From an uncultured Verrucomicrobiota bacterium (GTDB lineage Bacteria > Verrucomicrobiota > Verrucomicrobiia > Limisphaerales > UBA9464), in assembly GCA_903910585.1 (NCBI GenBank), contig CAIWAH010000022.1, positions 1 through 35,660 of the forward strand: DNA of 35,660 bases. The letters run 5' to 3'. A program made the translations under genes and the position numbers. The notes beneath the pieces were generated by a model. It saw only the letters and a program-made list of their open reading frames with translations, was not told the origin of the DNA and searched no databases. This document shows positions 26,788-34,549 of this stretch, piece by piece (position 1 is the stretch's first letter; each line of letters begins with the position of its first letter).

Positions 26788-28200
26788 ATGCCCTTGATTC
26801 CGCTCAACAGCCCCGCTCCGGTCGCCATCGTGGGCGGTGGCGTCACCGGTCTGACTACGGCGTTTCGCCTGCGGCAGCGGGGCATTCCGAGCGTCGTGTA
26901 TGAAAGCGGTCCGCGGCTGGGCGGCCCGGTGCACACGACCGAACGCGACGGTTACCTCGCCGAGGACGGTCCCAACACGCTGCTGGAAACGTCGCCGAAA
27001 CTGCGCCAGCTCATTGACGATGTCGGGCTGAAGGATCAGTGCCTCACCTCCGATCCCGCCGCCAACCAGCGCTACATCGTCCGCGGCGGCCGTCTGCTCG
27101 CCGTGCCTGACTCGCTGCCCGGCTGGATCACCACGCCGCTCTTCAGCTTCGGCGCGAAGCTCAACGTGCTCGGCGAGCTGCTGCGCCCGCGCGGCCGGGC
27201 CGGCGTCGAGGAATCCGTCGCGGATTTCGTGCGCCGCCGCCTGGGCCAGGAGTTCCTCGACTACGCGATCAATCCCTTCGTCGGCGGCGTGTATGCGGGC
27301 AATCCCGAGCGGCTCTCGGTGCGCGAGGCGTTTCCCAAGCTGCATCAGGTCGAGACGCGTTACCGCTCGCTCTTCCTCGGACAGATGCTCGGAGCCCGCG
27401 AGCGGCGTCGGTCCGGGGAAACGCCCAAGGACCGGGCGCCAAAACTGTCGTTCCGCCACGGACTCGGCGCGCTGGTCACCGCGTTGGGCCGCGAACTGGG
27501 CGCCGCCATCCGGTTGGATTCTCCCGTAACTGTGCTGCGCCGCACCACCCGCGGCTGGCAGGTGACGGCGCGGCGCGGTGACGGCGAAACCACCGCGGAA
27601 CATTCCGCCGTGCTGCTGGCCGCCCCGGCTCACCGGTTGGCCGGCATCCAACTCGACGCCGGCCCGGATGCCACACTCGCGTGGCTTGGCGACATCCACT
27701 ACGCCGCGGTCACCGTGCTGGTGCTCGGCTTCCGCCGCGCAGACGTGGCGCATCCGCTCGACGGCTTTGGCGCGCTGATTCCCGAGGTCGAGAAGCAGGC
27801 CATGCTGGGCGCGATCTTCAGTTCCTCGCTGTTCCCCGGCCGGGCCCCGGCGGGACACGTCACGCTGACCTGTTACCTCGGTGGCTCGCGATCGCCCGAA
27901 CTGGCGCTGGCCTCGGAGGAAACCCAGTTGGCCAGCACCCGCGAGGCGTTGGGCCGCCTCCTGGGCGTCCGGGGAGAACCGACGTTTGTCCACCGCACGG
28001 TCCACCGGCAGGCGATCCCGCAATACCTGCTCGGCTTCGGCGAATTCCGTGCGCGCATGACGGCGCTCGAACAGCAGGCGCCCGGACTCCGCCTCGCCGG
28101 CCACTTCCGCAACGGCATCGCGCTGACCGACTGCCTGATGGCCGCCCTCCAGGTCGCCGAGGAGATGGCGGAATCCTTCGGGAAAGGAGTCCACGCGTGA
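26788..28200 (+). CDS. hemG: Protoporphyrinogen oxidase, HemG/HemY (PPO) type
   Basis: The FAD-dependent amine-oxidase-fold enzyme oxidises protoporphyrinogen IX to protoporphyrin IX. The start at 26788 (MPLIPLNSPAPVAIVGG) gives 470 residues, the usual PPO length, with the dinucleotide motif VAIVGGGVTGLTTAF and the acidic ribose-binding E in VVYESGPRLGG. YLAEDGPNTLLE, FVGGVYAGNPERLSV and the C-terminal GLRLAGHFRNGIALTDCL (FAD-binding end) are typical. An in-frame extension upstream runs through the REP repeat and is unlikely to be translated. With HemN upstream and HemH downstream it acts in the protoporphyrin pathway, although HemY-type enzymes can also oxidise coproporphyrinogen. Confidence 0.93.
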   Translation: MPLIPLNSPAPVAIVGGGVTGLTTAFRLRQRGIPSVVYESGPRLGGPVHTTERDGYLAEDGPNTLLETSPKLRQLIDDVGLKDQCLTSDPAANQRYIVRGGRLLAVPDSLPGWITTPLFSFGAKLNVLGELLRPRGRAGVEESVADFVRRRLGQEFLDYAINPFVGGVYAGNPERLSVREAFPKLHQVETRYRSLFLGQMLGARERRRSGETPKDRAPKLSFRHGLGALVTALGRELGAAIRLDSPVTVLRRTTRGWQVTARRGDGETTAEHSAVLLAAPAHRLAGIQLDAGPDATLAWLGDIHYAAVTVLVLGFRRADVAHPLDGFGALIPEVEKQAMLGAIFSSSLFPGRAPAGHVTLTCYLGGSRSPELALASEETQLASTREALGRLLGVRGEPTFVHRTVHRQAIPQYLLGFGEFRARMTALEQQAPGLRLAGHFRNGIALTDCLMAALQVAEEMAESFGKGVHA

Positions 28201-28207
28201 GCGACAC

Positions 28208-28310
28208 CAACGTAGGGCAGGCTGCCAGCCTGCCCACGGGGAGAACTTCTTCCGCGGTTCGTTTCGCGCCGGCCGGCGCAGCGGGCAGGCTGGCAGCCTG
28301 CCCTACGTTG
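28208..28310. repeat. REP-like inverted repeat pair A between hemG and hemH
   Basis: A 28-bp sequence at 28208-28235 recurs as its exact reverse complement at 28283-28310, 47 bp apart. Each copy contains the palindrome GGCAGGCTGCCAGCCTGCC. It starts 7 bp after the hemG stop and would fold into a cruciform or long hairpin in RNA. Confidence 0.8.
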
Positions 28311-28375
28311 CGCTGCTGGTTCATCGCCGGCTCGAAGCCCGCCGCCCGCAACACCCCGGCGGTTTGGGACGTTCC

Positions 28376-28552
28376 CCCTCTCCCCGAGGGAGAGGGCCGG
28401 GGTGAGGGGGCACGGCGCATTGGATCGTCCAGCCGGGTCGCGTTCGCGTGCATCGCCCCAGTTTCAATTTCCCGCTGCGTTCCCAATCGCGGCGGCAGGT
28501 TTGTTGCCCGCTCCTTTTCCCCTCACCCTAACCCTCTCCCTCGGGGAGAGGG
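28376..28552. repeat. REP-like inverted repeat pair B between hemG and hemH
   Basis: Unit one (28376-28409) has the hairpin CCCTCTCCC-CGA-GGGAGAGGG followed by GGGGTGAGGGG. Unit two (28519-28552) is its inverted counterpart, CCCCTCACCC then CCCTCTCCC-TCG-GGGAGAGGG, differing at a few bases. The same GGGTGAGGGG tail recurs in the repeat at 31322-31385. No gene is visible in the 454-bp gap between hemG and hemH. Confidence 0.75.
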
Positions 28553-28654
28553 GATTGCGCTCCACCCCGTTCAGACTCTTCCATCGCGAAACCCGAAGAC
28601 AGCGCTGCAAACGGGTTACTTCCGCCTTCCTACTTCCACTTTCCACCTTCGCCC

Positions 28655-29710
28655 ATGACCGCTTCGCCTTCTGCTTCCGCAACCGCCGACCGTCCCGGCG
28701 TCCTGCTCATGAACCTCGGTTCGCCGGATTCGCCGACGGTGCCCGACGTGCGCCGTTACCTGCGCGAATTCCTCATGGACGGCCGCGTCATTGACGCCCC
28801 GTGGCCGATCCGCTGCCTGATCGTCGAGGGGTTCATCCTGCCCTTCCGGCCGAAGCAGTCGGCCCATGCCTACCAGAGCGTCTGGACCGACGACGGCTCG
28901 CCGCTGGTCGTCTCCGGCCGCCGGCTCCGTGACCTGCTCGCCCCGCGCCTCGGCTGCCCGGTCGAACTGTGCATGCGTTACCAGAACCCGACGCCGACCG
29001 CCGCGCTGACCGAACTCCGCCGCCAGGGCGTCAACCGCGTGGTGCTCCTGCCGCTGTTTCCGCACTACGCCATGTCGAGCTACGAATCCGCGGTGGAAAA
29101 GGTGCGGGCGGACCTGCGCGCCTTCCCGGAGCTGAAGCTCGACGTCGTGCCGCCATTCTACCGCGATCCGGGCTACCTTGCGGCCCTGGCCGAATCCGCC
29201 CGGCCGACCCTCGCGCAGCCGTTCGACCACCTGCTGATCAGCTACCACGGCCTGCCGGAACGCCACCTCCGCAAATCCGACCCCACGAAGCAGCACTGTC
29301 TCAAGTGCGCCGACTGCTGCGAAACGCCCAGCCCGGCCCACGCCACCTGCTACCGTCACCAGTGCTTCGAGACGGCCCGCGAATTCACCCGGCTGACCGG
29401 CATCACCGCCGACCGCTGGTCCGTGTCTTTCCAGTCCCGCCTGGGCCGCGACCCGTGGCTCGAGCCCAACACCGAGACTGAACTCGTCCGGCTGGCAAAG
29501 TCGGGCGTGAAACGGCTCGTGGTGATGAGTCCGGCCTTCGTCGCCGACTGTCTGGAAACCATCGAGGAACTCGGCCTGCGTGCCCGCGAGCTCTTCCTTG
29601 GCGCTGGCGGCACGGAATTCCGCCTCGTGCCGTGCCTGAACGAACACCCGGCGTGGGTGAACGCGGTGGAGGCGCTCGCCAACGAGTCGCTCCGCCGACA
29701 GCCGGTATGA
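28655..29710 (+). CDS. hemH: Ferrochelatase with Cys-rich insertion
   Basis: The 351-residue enzyme inserts Fe2+ into protoporphyrin IX to make protoheme. It begins with a Ser/Ala-rich tail and GVLLMNLGSPDSP. The catalytic His198 lies in LLISYHGLPERH. FQSRLGRDPWLEPNTE, VMSPAFVADCLETIEELG and LFLGAGGTEF complete the family pattern. Between the active-site His and the FQSR motif, residues 215-237 hold six cysteines (HCLKCADCCETPSPAHATC and C237). E. coli HemH lacks this insertion; I recall similar inserts in Bacteroidota-type enzymes. The cysteines could ligate a [2Fe-2S] cluster, but that is inferred. It ends the heme cluster. Confidence 0.95.
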   Translation: MTASPSASATADRPGVLLMNLGSPDSPTVPDVRRYLREFLMDGRVIDAPWPIRCLIVEGFILPFRPKQSAHAYQSVWTDDGSPLVVSGRRLRDLLAPRLGCPVELCMRYQNPTPTAALTELRRQGVNRVVLLPLFPHYAMSSYESAVEKVRADLRAFPELKLDVVPPFYRDPGYLAALAESARPTLAQPFDHLLISYHGLPERHLRKSDPTKQHCLKCADCCETPSPAHATCYRHQCFETAREFTRLTGITADRWSVSFQSRLGRDPWLEPNTETELVRLAKSGVKRLVVMSPAFVADCLETIEELGLRARELFLGAGGTEFRLVPCLNEHPAWVNAVEALANESLRRQPV

Positions 29711-29886
29711 TTGGAAATTGGGACGGGTAGGGCAGTTGGTGGCGAAATGACCGAGGCTTTCCGCCACCTCGGCTAAGCGGCATGCCCGCATCGAACTCGA
29801 CACCGGAAGGGGCCGCAGTAGCCTGTTTCCCACACGAAAGCGGTCACCCCTTTCCACCCAAACCAACCGCTTTCGGGACGGATTCG

Positions 29887-30390
29887 ATGCCTCAGTTTAT
29901 CCATCTCACCGACGAGCGTTTGCTGAAGCGCTTGGAGAAGTCTGGCATTCGGTTGACCAGATGGGGTGACAAAGTCCGATGTGTCTATGCCATGCCGGTG
30001 TTGCCGGACTTCCAAGTATCCCACCAGTGGCTTCGTGAGCTGAAGAGCCGGGGCATCCGCACCATCGGAGCAGTGCAATTCCGGATACCGGACGAGGAAG
30101 AGGTCTTGGTTGGCCGCTATAACGAAGAGCCGCTCGCAGTCTCTGCGGCACAGGCGGTGAGAACGTTCATGGAGCATTCCAGCGGGCTCGGTTTGCAGGT
30201 GCTCATCCTGCGCCGCATTGAGGCGGCGGACATCACTCGATGCTACGTGCCCAAGCAGGTGATTGGCTGGCGCTACCATCCGGATGCTCACGGCAAGCCT
30301 CCATTCTGTGGCTGCGAGTATTGCCAAAGGGGCCTGATCAAGAATCGGAAGATTCGTGAAAGGTATGAGGCGCAGAACGGAGCAGCCTGA
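29887..30390 (+). CDS. Conserved-looking hypothetical protein with HxT N-terminus and CxCxxC tail
   Basis: From ATG 29887 (MPQFIHLTDERLLKRLEKSG) it is 167 residues; an in-frame ATG at 29782 would add 35 residues of less protein-like sequence. I do not recognise a named family with confidence. Notable parts are FIHLTD at the start, RCVYAMPVLPDFQVSHQWLRE in the middle, VLVGRYNEEP, VIGWRYHPDAHGKPPF and FCGCEYCQRGLIKNRKIR at the end, where three cysteines could bind metal. An opening H-x-T and following fold pattern recall small ADP-ribosyltransferase-like proteins, a weak guess. Codon use is less GC-biased than in the heme genes, compatible with acquisition. It stands alone between hemH and the ABC genes. 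Confidence 0.6.
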   Translation: MPQFIHLTDERLLKRLEKSGIRLTRWGDKVRCVYAMPVLPDFQVSHQWLRELKSRGIRTIGAVQFRIPDEEEVLVGRYNEEPLAVSAAQAVRTFMEHSSGLGLQVLILRRIEAADITRCYVPKQVIGWRYHPDAHGKPPFCGCEYCQRGLIKNRKIRERYEAQNGAA

Positions 30391-30527
30391 CCAGTCCGCC
30401 GCACGCGTGGGTGAGCCTTCTGCCGGTCAAATCATGGCGACCTGCCAAGAAATGTCCCAAGATTCCGAATCCCGACGGCATCCACCCGTTTGACTCGACC
30501 GCTGGCCAGTTCAAGCTGGCTCCGTTC

Positions 30528-31217
30528 ATGGCCCTTCTGGAAATCAGCGACCTGAGCAAGTCGTTCCGCGCACCGGACGGCACCACCCACGAGGTGGTCC
30601 GGGTGCCGGAGTTCCGGCTCGACGCCAGCACGCAGCTCGCGCTGGCCGGACCCAGCGGTAGCGGCAAGACCACGTTTCTCCATCTCATCGCCGGCATCCT
30701 GCCCGCCGATGCCGGCCGCATCGTGCTCGACGACCGTGAGGTCACGGCGTTGCCGGAGGCGGACCGTGACCGGCTTCGCGCCGGGGCGCTGGGCTACATC
30801 TTCCAGACCTTCAACCTGCTTCAGGGCTTCACCGCGCTGGAAAACGTGCTGCTCGGCATGAGTTTCGGTCCCGGCCCCGATCCGGCGCGGGCCGAGGCGC
30901 TGCTGAAGCGGGTCGGGCTCGGTGAGCGGCTGCATCACCGGCCGCGGCAGCTTTCGACCGGGCAACAGCAGCGGGTCGCCGTGGCGCGGGCTTTGGCGAA
31001 CCGGCCCAAACTCGTCCTCGCCGACGAACCCACCGGCAACCTCGACGCGGCCAATGCCGGTGACGTGCTGAAACTCATCCGCGAAACCTGCGCCGAGAAC
31101 GGTGCCGCGCTCCTGCTGGTCAGCCACGACCGTGATGTGCTGGCCGGCTTCGAGCACCGGGCCTCGCTGGCGGAACTGAATCGGGCCGCGGCGCCGGGCA
31201 ACCTCACGCCAGCATGA
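30528..31217 (+). CDS. ABC transporter ATP-binding protein, LolD/MacB class (Zrg-like cluster)
   Basis: From ATG 30528 ([18 protein letters not shown]) it has 229 residues. Walker [10 protein letters not shown] is at 41-49, the signature LSTGQQQR at about 142-149, Walker B LVLADEP at about 162-168 followed by TGNLDAAN, and the switch His in LLVSHD. This is the LolD/MacB/FtsE-like class that energises FtsX-type permeases. The permease gene lies 322 bp downstream beyond a repeat. Together with the His-rich lipoprotein and DUF3299-like protein it forms a likely metal-uptake or envelope-transport unit. The longer frame from 30411 is not preferred. Confidence 0.92.
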   Translation: MALLEISDLSKSFRAPDGTTHEVVRVPEFRLDASTQLALAGPSGSGKTTFLHLIAGILPADAGRIVLDDREVTALPEADRDRLRAGALGYIFQTFNLLQGFTALENVLLGMSFGPGPDPARAEALLKRVGLGERLHHRPRQLSTGQQQRVAVARALANRPKLVLADEPTGNLDAANAGDVLKLIRETCAENGAALLLVSHDRDVLAGFEHRASLAELNRAAAPGNLTPA

Positions 31218-31321
31218 CTGCTCACCGTTGCTCCCACGTTTGCCGGCGTCCGGACGGGTCCGTCTCGTCCATTGCACGCGGGGCATTTTCCCTGCCCATG
31301 AACCCAGGGTCGTTCGACCAT

Positions 31322-31385
31322 CCCTCACCCGCCCTTCGGGCACCCTCTCCCCTCCTCCGAGGAGGGGAGAGGGGCGGGGTGAGGG
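31322..31385. repeat. REP-like palindromic repeat between ABC ATPase and permease genes
   Basis: CCCTCACCC (31322-31330) pairs with GGGTGAGGG (31377-31385). Inside lie GCCC-TTC-GGGC (31331-31341) and a 15-bp palindrome with arms 31343-31357 and 31359-31373. The outer motif matches repeat pair B near hemH. A smaller CTCTCCCC/GGGGAGAG hairpin follows at 31442-31458. The 322-bp gap shows no gene. Confidence 0.75.
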
Positions 31386-31539
31386 GTGTGTTCCGTTCAG
31401 GTTCAGGGGCACATATCGCGGCCTTTGCGAGGCCGTGGATTCTCTCCCCGGGGGAGAGGAGAAAGTGGGGGGGCGGTGCCGTTCGCCAACCTGCGCCGGG
31501 TTTCTACGTCCGCCCGGTCTTCAGTCACTGCGAGGAACC

Positions 31540-32742
31540 ATGACGCTTCCCCTCATCGTCCGCCGTAGCCTGCGGCAGCATCTGCTCTCCACGCTGGTCA
31601 CGGCGTTTTCCATCGCCCTTGCCGGCGGTCTCCTGATGTCAGTCTGGATCGTGAAGCGCCAGGCCCACGACACCTTCACCGGTCAGAGCGGTGGCTGGGA
31701 TGCTGTGCTCGGCGCCCGCGGCGCGAAGCTTCAGCTCGTTCTCAACGCCATCTTCCACCTCGAGGCCTCGCCCGGAAACGTCCCGTATCAGGACTACCTC
31801 GACATCTCGTCCAACCGTGCGATCGCGGCAGCCATTCCGCTGGCGGTCGGCGACAATTTCCACGGCTACCGGCTGGTCGGCACGCTCACGAACTTTTTCA
31901 CCACCGAATACGCGCCCAAACGGACCTTCGCGGTCGTGCCCGGCGGACGGCTGTTCGAGGATGGCTATCGCGAGGCCGTGCTGGGCAGCTTTGCGGCGAA
32001 GCGGCTGGGGCTGAAGGTCGGCGACACGTTCCAGCCGTATCACGGGCTCAACTTCGACCCGACCAAGCAGCACGAGGAGCTTTATACGGTCACCGGCGTG
32101 CTGGAGCCGTCGAACACGCCCGCGGACCGCGTGATCTGGATTCCGCTCGCGGGCCTGCAAAACATGTCGGGCCACGATCCCAATGCCGCCGCGGATGTCA
32201 GCGCCGTGCTGGTGAAGCTGCGCACGCCCATCGCCGGCCAGCAGCTCGACGTGCTCTACAACCGGCAGGGCAACCGGCTGACCTTTGCCTGGCCCATCGC
32301 GAAACAGATGGCGGACCTCTTCGACAAGTTCGGCTGGTTCGACCAGGTGCTCGGTCTGGTGGCCGTCCTCGTCGCGCTGGTGGCGGCCGGTTCCATCCTG
32401 GCCAGCATCTACAACTCGATGAACTCCCGCCGTCGTGACATCGCCATCCTGCGGGCCCTCGGGGCGCGCCGGACCACGGTCTTCGCCGCCATCGTGCTGG
32501 AAGCGGCCGCCATCGCCGCGCTGGGCATGGTGTTCGCGTTCGGACTGCACTTCGCGATCCTCTCGGCGGCCGGGGCCGTGATCCGGGCGCAGACCGGGGT
32601 GGTGCTGGATCCGTTTGCGCCGGATGCCGTCATGCTCTGGGCGCCGGCGGCGTTGATCGGTCTGAGCGCCCTGGCCGGAATCGTGCCCGCGCTGAAGGCC
32701 TACCGGACCAACGTCGCGGACGGTCTCGCGCCCGAGTCCTGA
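31540..32742 (+). CDS. FtsX-like ABC permease (Zrg-like cluster)
   Basis: From ATG 31540 (MTLPLIVRRSLRQHLLSTLV) it has 400 residues; GAGGAA lies a few bases upstream. The N-terminal transmembrane helix (TLVTAFSIALAGGLLMSVWIV) is followed by a periplasmic MacB-PCD-like domain (about 45-260) and three C-terminal helices (VLGLVAVLVALVAAGSILASIY, VLEAAAIAALGMVFAFGLHF, APAALIGLSALAGIVPAL). This is the type VII (MacB/LolCE/FtsX) layout. DIAILRALGARR is the coupling-helix motif that contacts the ATPase. Type VII transporters usually extrude lipoproteins or move signals in the envelope, but Zrg-type ones are linked with zinc uptake; the substrate here is inferred. Confidence 0.9.
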   Translation: MTLPLIVRRSLRQHLLSTLVTAFSIALAGGLLMSVWIVKRQAHDTFTGQSGGWDAVLGARGAKLQLVLNAIFHLEASPGNVPYQDYLDISSNRAIAAAIPLAVGDNFHGYRLVGTLTNFFTTEYAPKRTFAVVPGGRLFEDGYREAVLGSFAAKRLGLKVGDTFQPYHGLNFDPTKQHEELYTVTGVLEPSNTPADRVIWIPLAGLQNMSGHDPNAAADVSAVLVKLRTPIAGQQLDVLYNRQGNRLTFAWPIAKQMADLFDKFGWFDQVLGLVAVLVALVAAGSILASIYNSMNSRRRDIAILRALGARRTTVFAAIVLEAAAIAALGMVFAFGLHFAILSAAGAVIRAQTGVVLDPFAPDAVMLWAPAALIGLSALAGIVPALKAYRTNVADGLAPES

Positions 32743-32761
32743 GCCGGCGGAATCCGCCCCT

Positions 32762-32789
32762 TTGAATTCGCCGGGCCGGCTGCTACATC
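32762..32789 (+). promoter_or_regulatory. Candidate promoter of the His-rich lipoprotein gene, near-leaderless
   Basis: TTGAAT (32762-32767) and TACATC (32784-32789) are 16 bp apart, weak sigma-70-like boxes. The ATG at 32800 lies 10 bases past the -10 box, so the mRNA would have a leader of only a few bases. No Shine-Dalgarno sequence is visible. The arrangement resembles that before clpS. Confidence 0.35.
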
Positions 32790-32799
32790 TAACACGCAC

Positions 32800-33285
32800 A
32801 TGAGAACTTCCGGACAGATCCTGGCCTTTGCCCTCGCCGGGGCCATGGCGGTGGTGGTCAGCGGCTGCAGTGACCACGACGAGCACGCCGGACACGACCA
32901 CGCCAAGGGCCATGCCCACACCGCGCCTCACGGCGGCACGCTGGTGGAGTTGGGCGAGCACCAGGGCAACGTCGAGTTCCTGCGCGACGAGGCCGCCGGC
33001 AAGCTCACCGCCTACATCCTCGATGCCCACGCGGAGAATTTTGTCCGCGTGCCGCTCGAATCCTTCGTGCTCAAGGCCACCGTGGCCGGCAAGGAGGAGA
33101 CGCTGACCTTCAAGCCGGTGGGCAACAACGTGACCGGCGAGAAACCCGGCGACACCTCCCAGTTTGAGGCCTCGGCCGACTGGGTCAAGACCACCGCCAC
33201 CTTCGACGCCGTGCTGCCGCAGCTCACGCTCAAGGGCACCACTTTCAGCGACGTGAAGTTCAACTTCCCCAAGGGTTCCGAATGA
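32800..33285 (+). CDS. His-rich metal-binding-like lipoprotein
   Basis: The 161-residue product has a lipoprotein signal (ILAFALAGAMAVVVSGC) with C23 lipidated. Immediately after comes a His/Asp-rich segment with seven His at positions 26, 29, 32, 34, 38, 40 and 44 (HDEHAGHDHAKGHAH). HGGTLVELGEHQGNVEFL (about 44-61) resembles the N-terminal HGG segment of periplasmic adaptors and zinc-binding proteins. A beta-rich remainder follows. It probably captures Zn2+ or another divalent ion at the cell envelope and delivers it to the ABC permease encoded upstream, comparable in context to ZrgA. Direct proof is lacking. It overlaps the DUF3299-like gene by 4 bp. Confidence 0.83.
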   Translation: MRTSGQILAFALAGAMAVVVSGCSDHDEHAGHDHAKGHAHTAPHGGTLVELGEHQGNVEFLRDEAAGKLTAYILDAHAENFVRVPLESFVLKATVAGKEETLTFKPVGNNVTGEKPGDTSQFEASADWVKTTATFDAVLPQLTLKGTTFSDVKFNFPKGSE

Positions 33286-33929
33286 AACACGCCCCGTTCT
33301 CCACCGGCCTGAAGTCGGCCGCCATCTTTGTGGTCAGCGCGCTGGCCGCCTCCCTCTTCTTCCAACCCGCGCCCGGAGCGCTGGCCCAAAAGGCGCCGGC
33401 CCGCGGCGAGCCGATCAAACCGCTCGCGCCCCGGGGCGAACCCATCAAGCCGCTTGCCCCGGCGGCCAAGGCGGAGACGCCCAAGACCGACGGCGCCAAA
33501 CCGGCGGCCGACGGGGACTTCGTGAGCGTGGGCTTCGACAAGCTGAGCGCCTTCAAATACGACGTGCCGGAGGACACCCCGGACGCCAAGCCCAACACCG
33601 ATCCCGACAAGCAGATCCCCGAGACCGTGAAGGCCTTCGACGGCAAGCGGGTCTCGCTCAAGGGCTTCATGCTGCCGCTCAAGGTCGAGCAGGGGCTGGT
33701 GACCGAACTGCTCATCATGCGCGACCAGTCCATGTGCTGCTACGGCACCGTGCCCAAGATCAACGAATGGGTGTCGGTGAAGATGACCAGCAAGGGCGTG
33801 AAGCCCGTGATGGACCAGGCCGTGACCATGCAGGGCAAGCTCAAGGTCGGCGCCATCCGGGAAAACGGCTACCTCGTCGGCATCTACCAGATGGACGGTG
33901 AGAGCATGGCCGGCCCGGCGGGGCTGTAG
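33282..33929 (+). CDS. Exported DUF3299-like protein (Zrg-like cluster)
   Basis: The 215-residue product has a signal peptide (AAIFVVSALAASLFF to GALAQ), then a Pro/Lys-rich segment with RGEPIKPLAP repeated twice (about 41-60). The core at about 115-200 contains AFDGKRVSLKGFMLPLKV, LIMRDQSMCCYGTVPKINEW and MQGKLKVGAIRENG, the pattern of DUF3299 periplasmic proteins. Two adjacent cysteines (C152, C153) occupy the place of a conserved Cys region. DUF3299 genes accompany ABC and zinc-binding genes in several Proteobacteria, as in Vibrio zrg. Its exact role is not known. It overlaps the lipoprotein stop by 4 bp (ATGA). Confidence 0.8.
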   Translation: MKHAPFSTGLKSAAIFVVSALAASLFFQPAPGALAQKAPARGEPIKPLAPRGEPIKPLAPAAKAETPKTDGAKPAADGDFVSVGFDKLSAFKYDVPEDTPDAKPNTDPDKQIPETVKAFDGKRVSLKGFMLPLKVEQGLVTELLIMRDQSMCCYGTVPKINEWVSVKMTSKGVKPVMDQAVTMQGKLKVGAIRENGYLVGIYQMDGESMAGPAGL

Positions 33930-33961
33930 GGGGCTGGCGGAGGGGAAGTCCGCTCAAGCAG

Positions 33962-34549
33962 ATGTTGGGCATCACTAGTGCTGTGGATTTCAAACACGCC
34001 AGACCAAAGAACGATACTGCCCTTGGTGGGTGGAAGCCCACGATGCTTTATGGTGGCATTGACGTGCTCGTGAACTACAAAAACGCCCGCAAGCTAGGAT
34101 ACTACGAGAGTTCTTCCGATCGTCGGACACTCGCCCGGCGAGTTGAGTTGCCAGAATGGCTTGATGAGCAGCTATCGCAGCCTCCGCTGCTCACTGCTAT
34201 CCAAGCGGGCCGGATCCACATTCCAGCCAAGCACTCAAACGAACGCCAAGGGCACATTTTATGGAATCCACGCCAGCACGGCATTGACCACCCGGCAGTA
34301 GGAGTTGACCAAGAGATTTACGATGACTGGGTTTCTTCGTCAGCTTGCGAGGAACTCGTTTTCGTAGTCTACCGGTTCGGCAAAATAGAGGCGGAGCGGT
34401 GGCGCATCTCGAAGCAGAATTTCGTCGTATCTTGCAAGCGTGTGCAGACATCGGCGACCTTTATGCCGCAGCAAATGATTTCCGTTGCACATCTCGCGAT
34501 TGGTGGCGAGACGGCCAGATCATTCAATAATCCATTCTCGAAACTATGA
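33962..34549 (+). CDS. Orphan hypothetical protein, A/T-richer
   Basis: The 195-residue product (MLGITSAVDFKHARPKND...) matches no family I recognise. It has no signal peptide or membrane segment; it reads as a soluble protein with aromatic-rich stretches (DVLVNYKNARKLGYYESSSD, EELVFVVYRFGKIEAERWR). An ATG at 34043 is an alternative start. Base and codon use are clearly more A/T-rich than the flanking genes, suggesting recent acquisition. No promoter is evident and no partner gene is adjacent. It may be a phage- or island-derived gene. Confidence 0.5.
   Translation: MLGITSAVDFKHARPKNDTALGGWKPTMLYGGIDVLVNYKNARKLGYYESSSDRRTLARRVELPEWLDEQLSQPPLLTAIQAGRIHIPAKHSNERQGHILWNPRQHGIDHPAVGVDQEIYDDWVSSSACEELVFVVYRFGKIEAERWRISKQNFVVSCKRVQTSATFMPQQMISVAHLAIGGETARSFNNPFSKL

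Noticed and set aside
26556..28552. Possible CRISPR array
   Set aside because: Repeats are inverted pairs with unequal spacers and only two copies each, and no cas gene is present.
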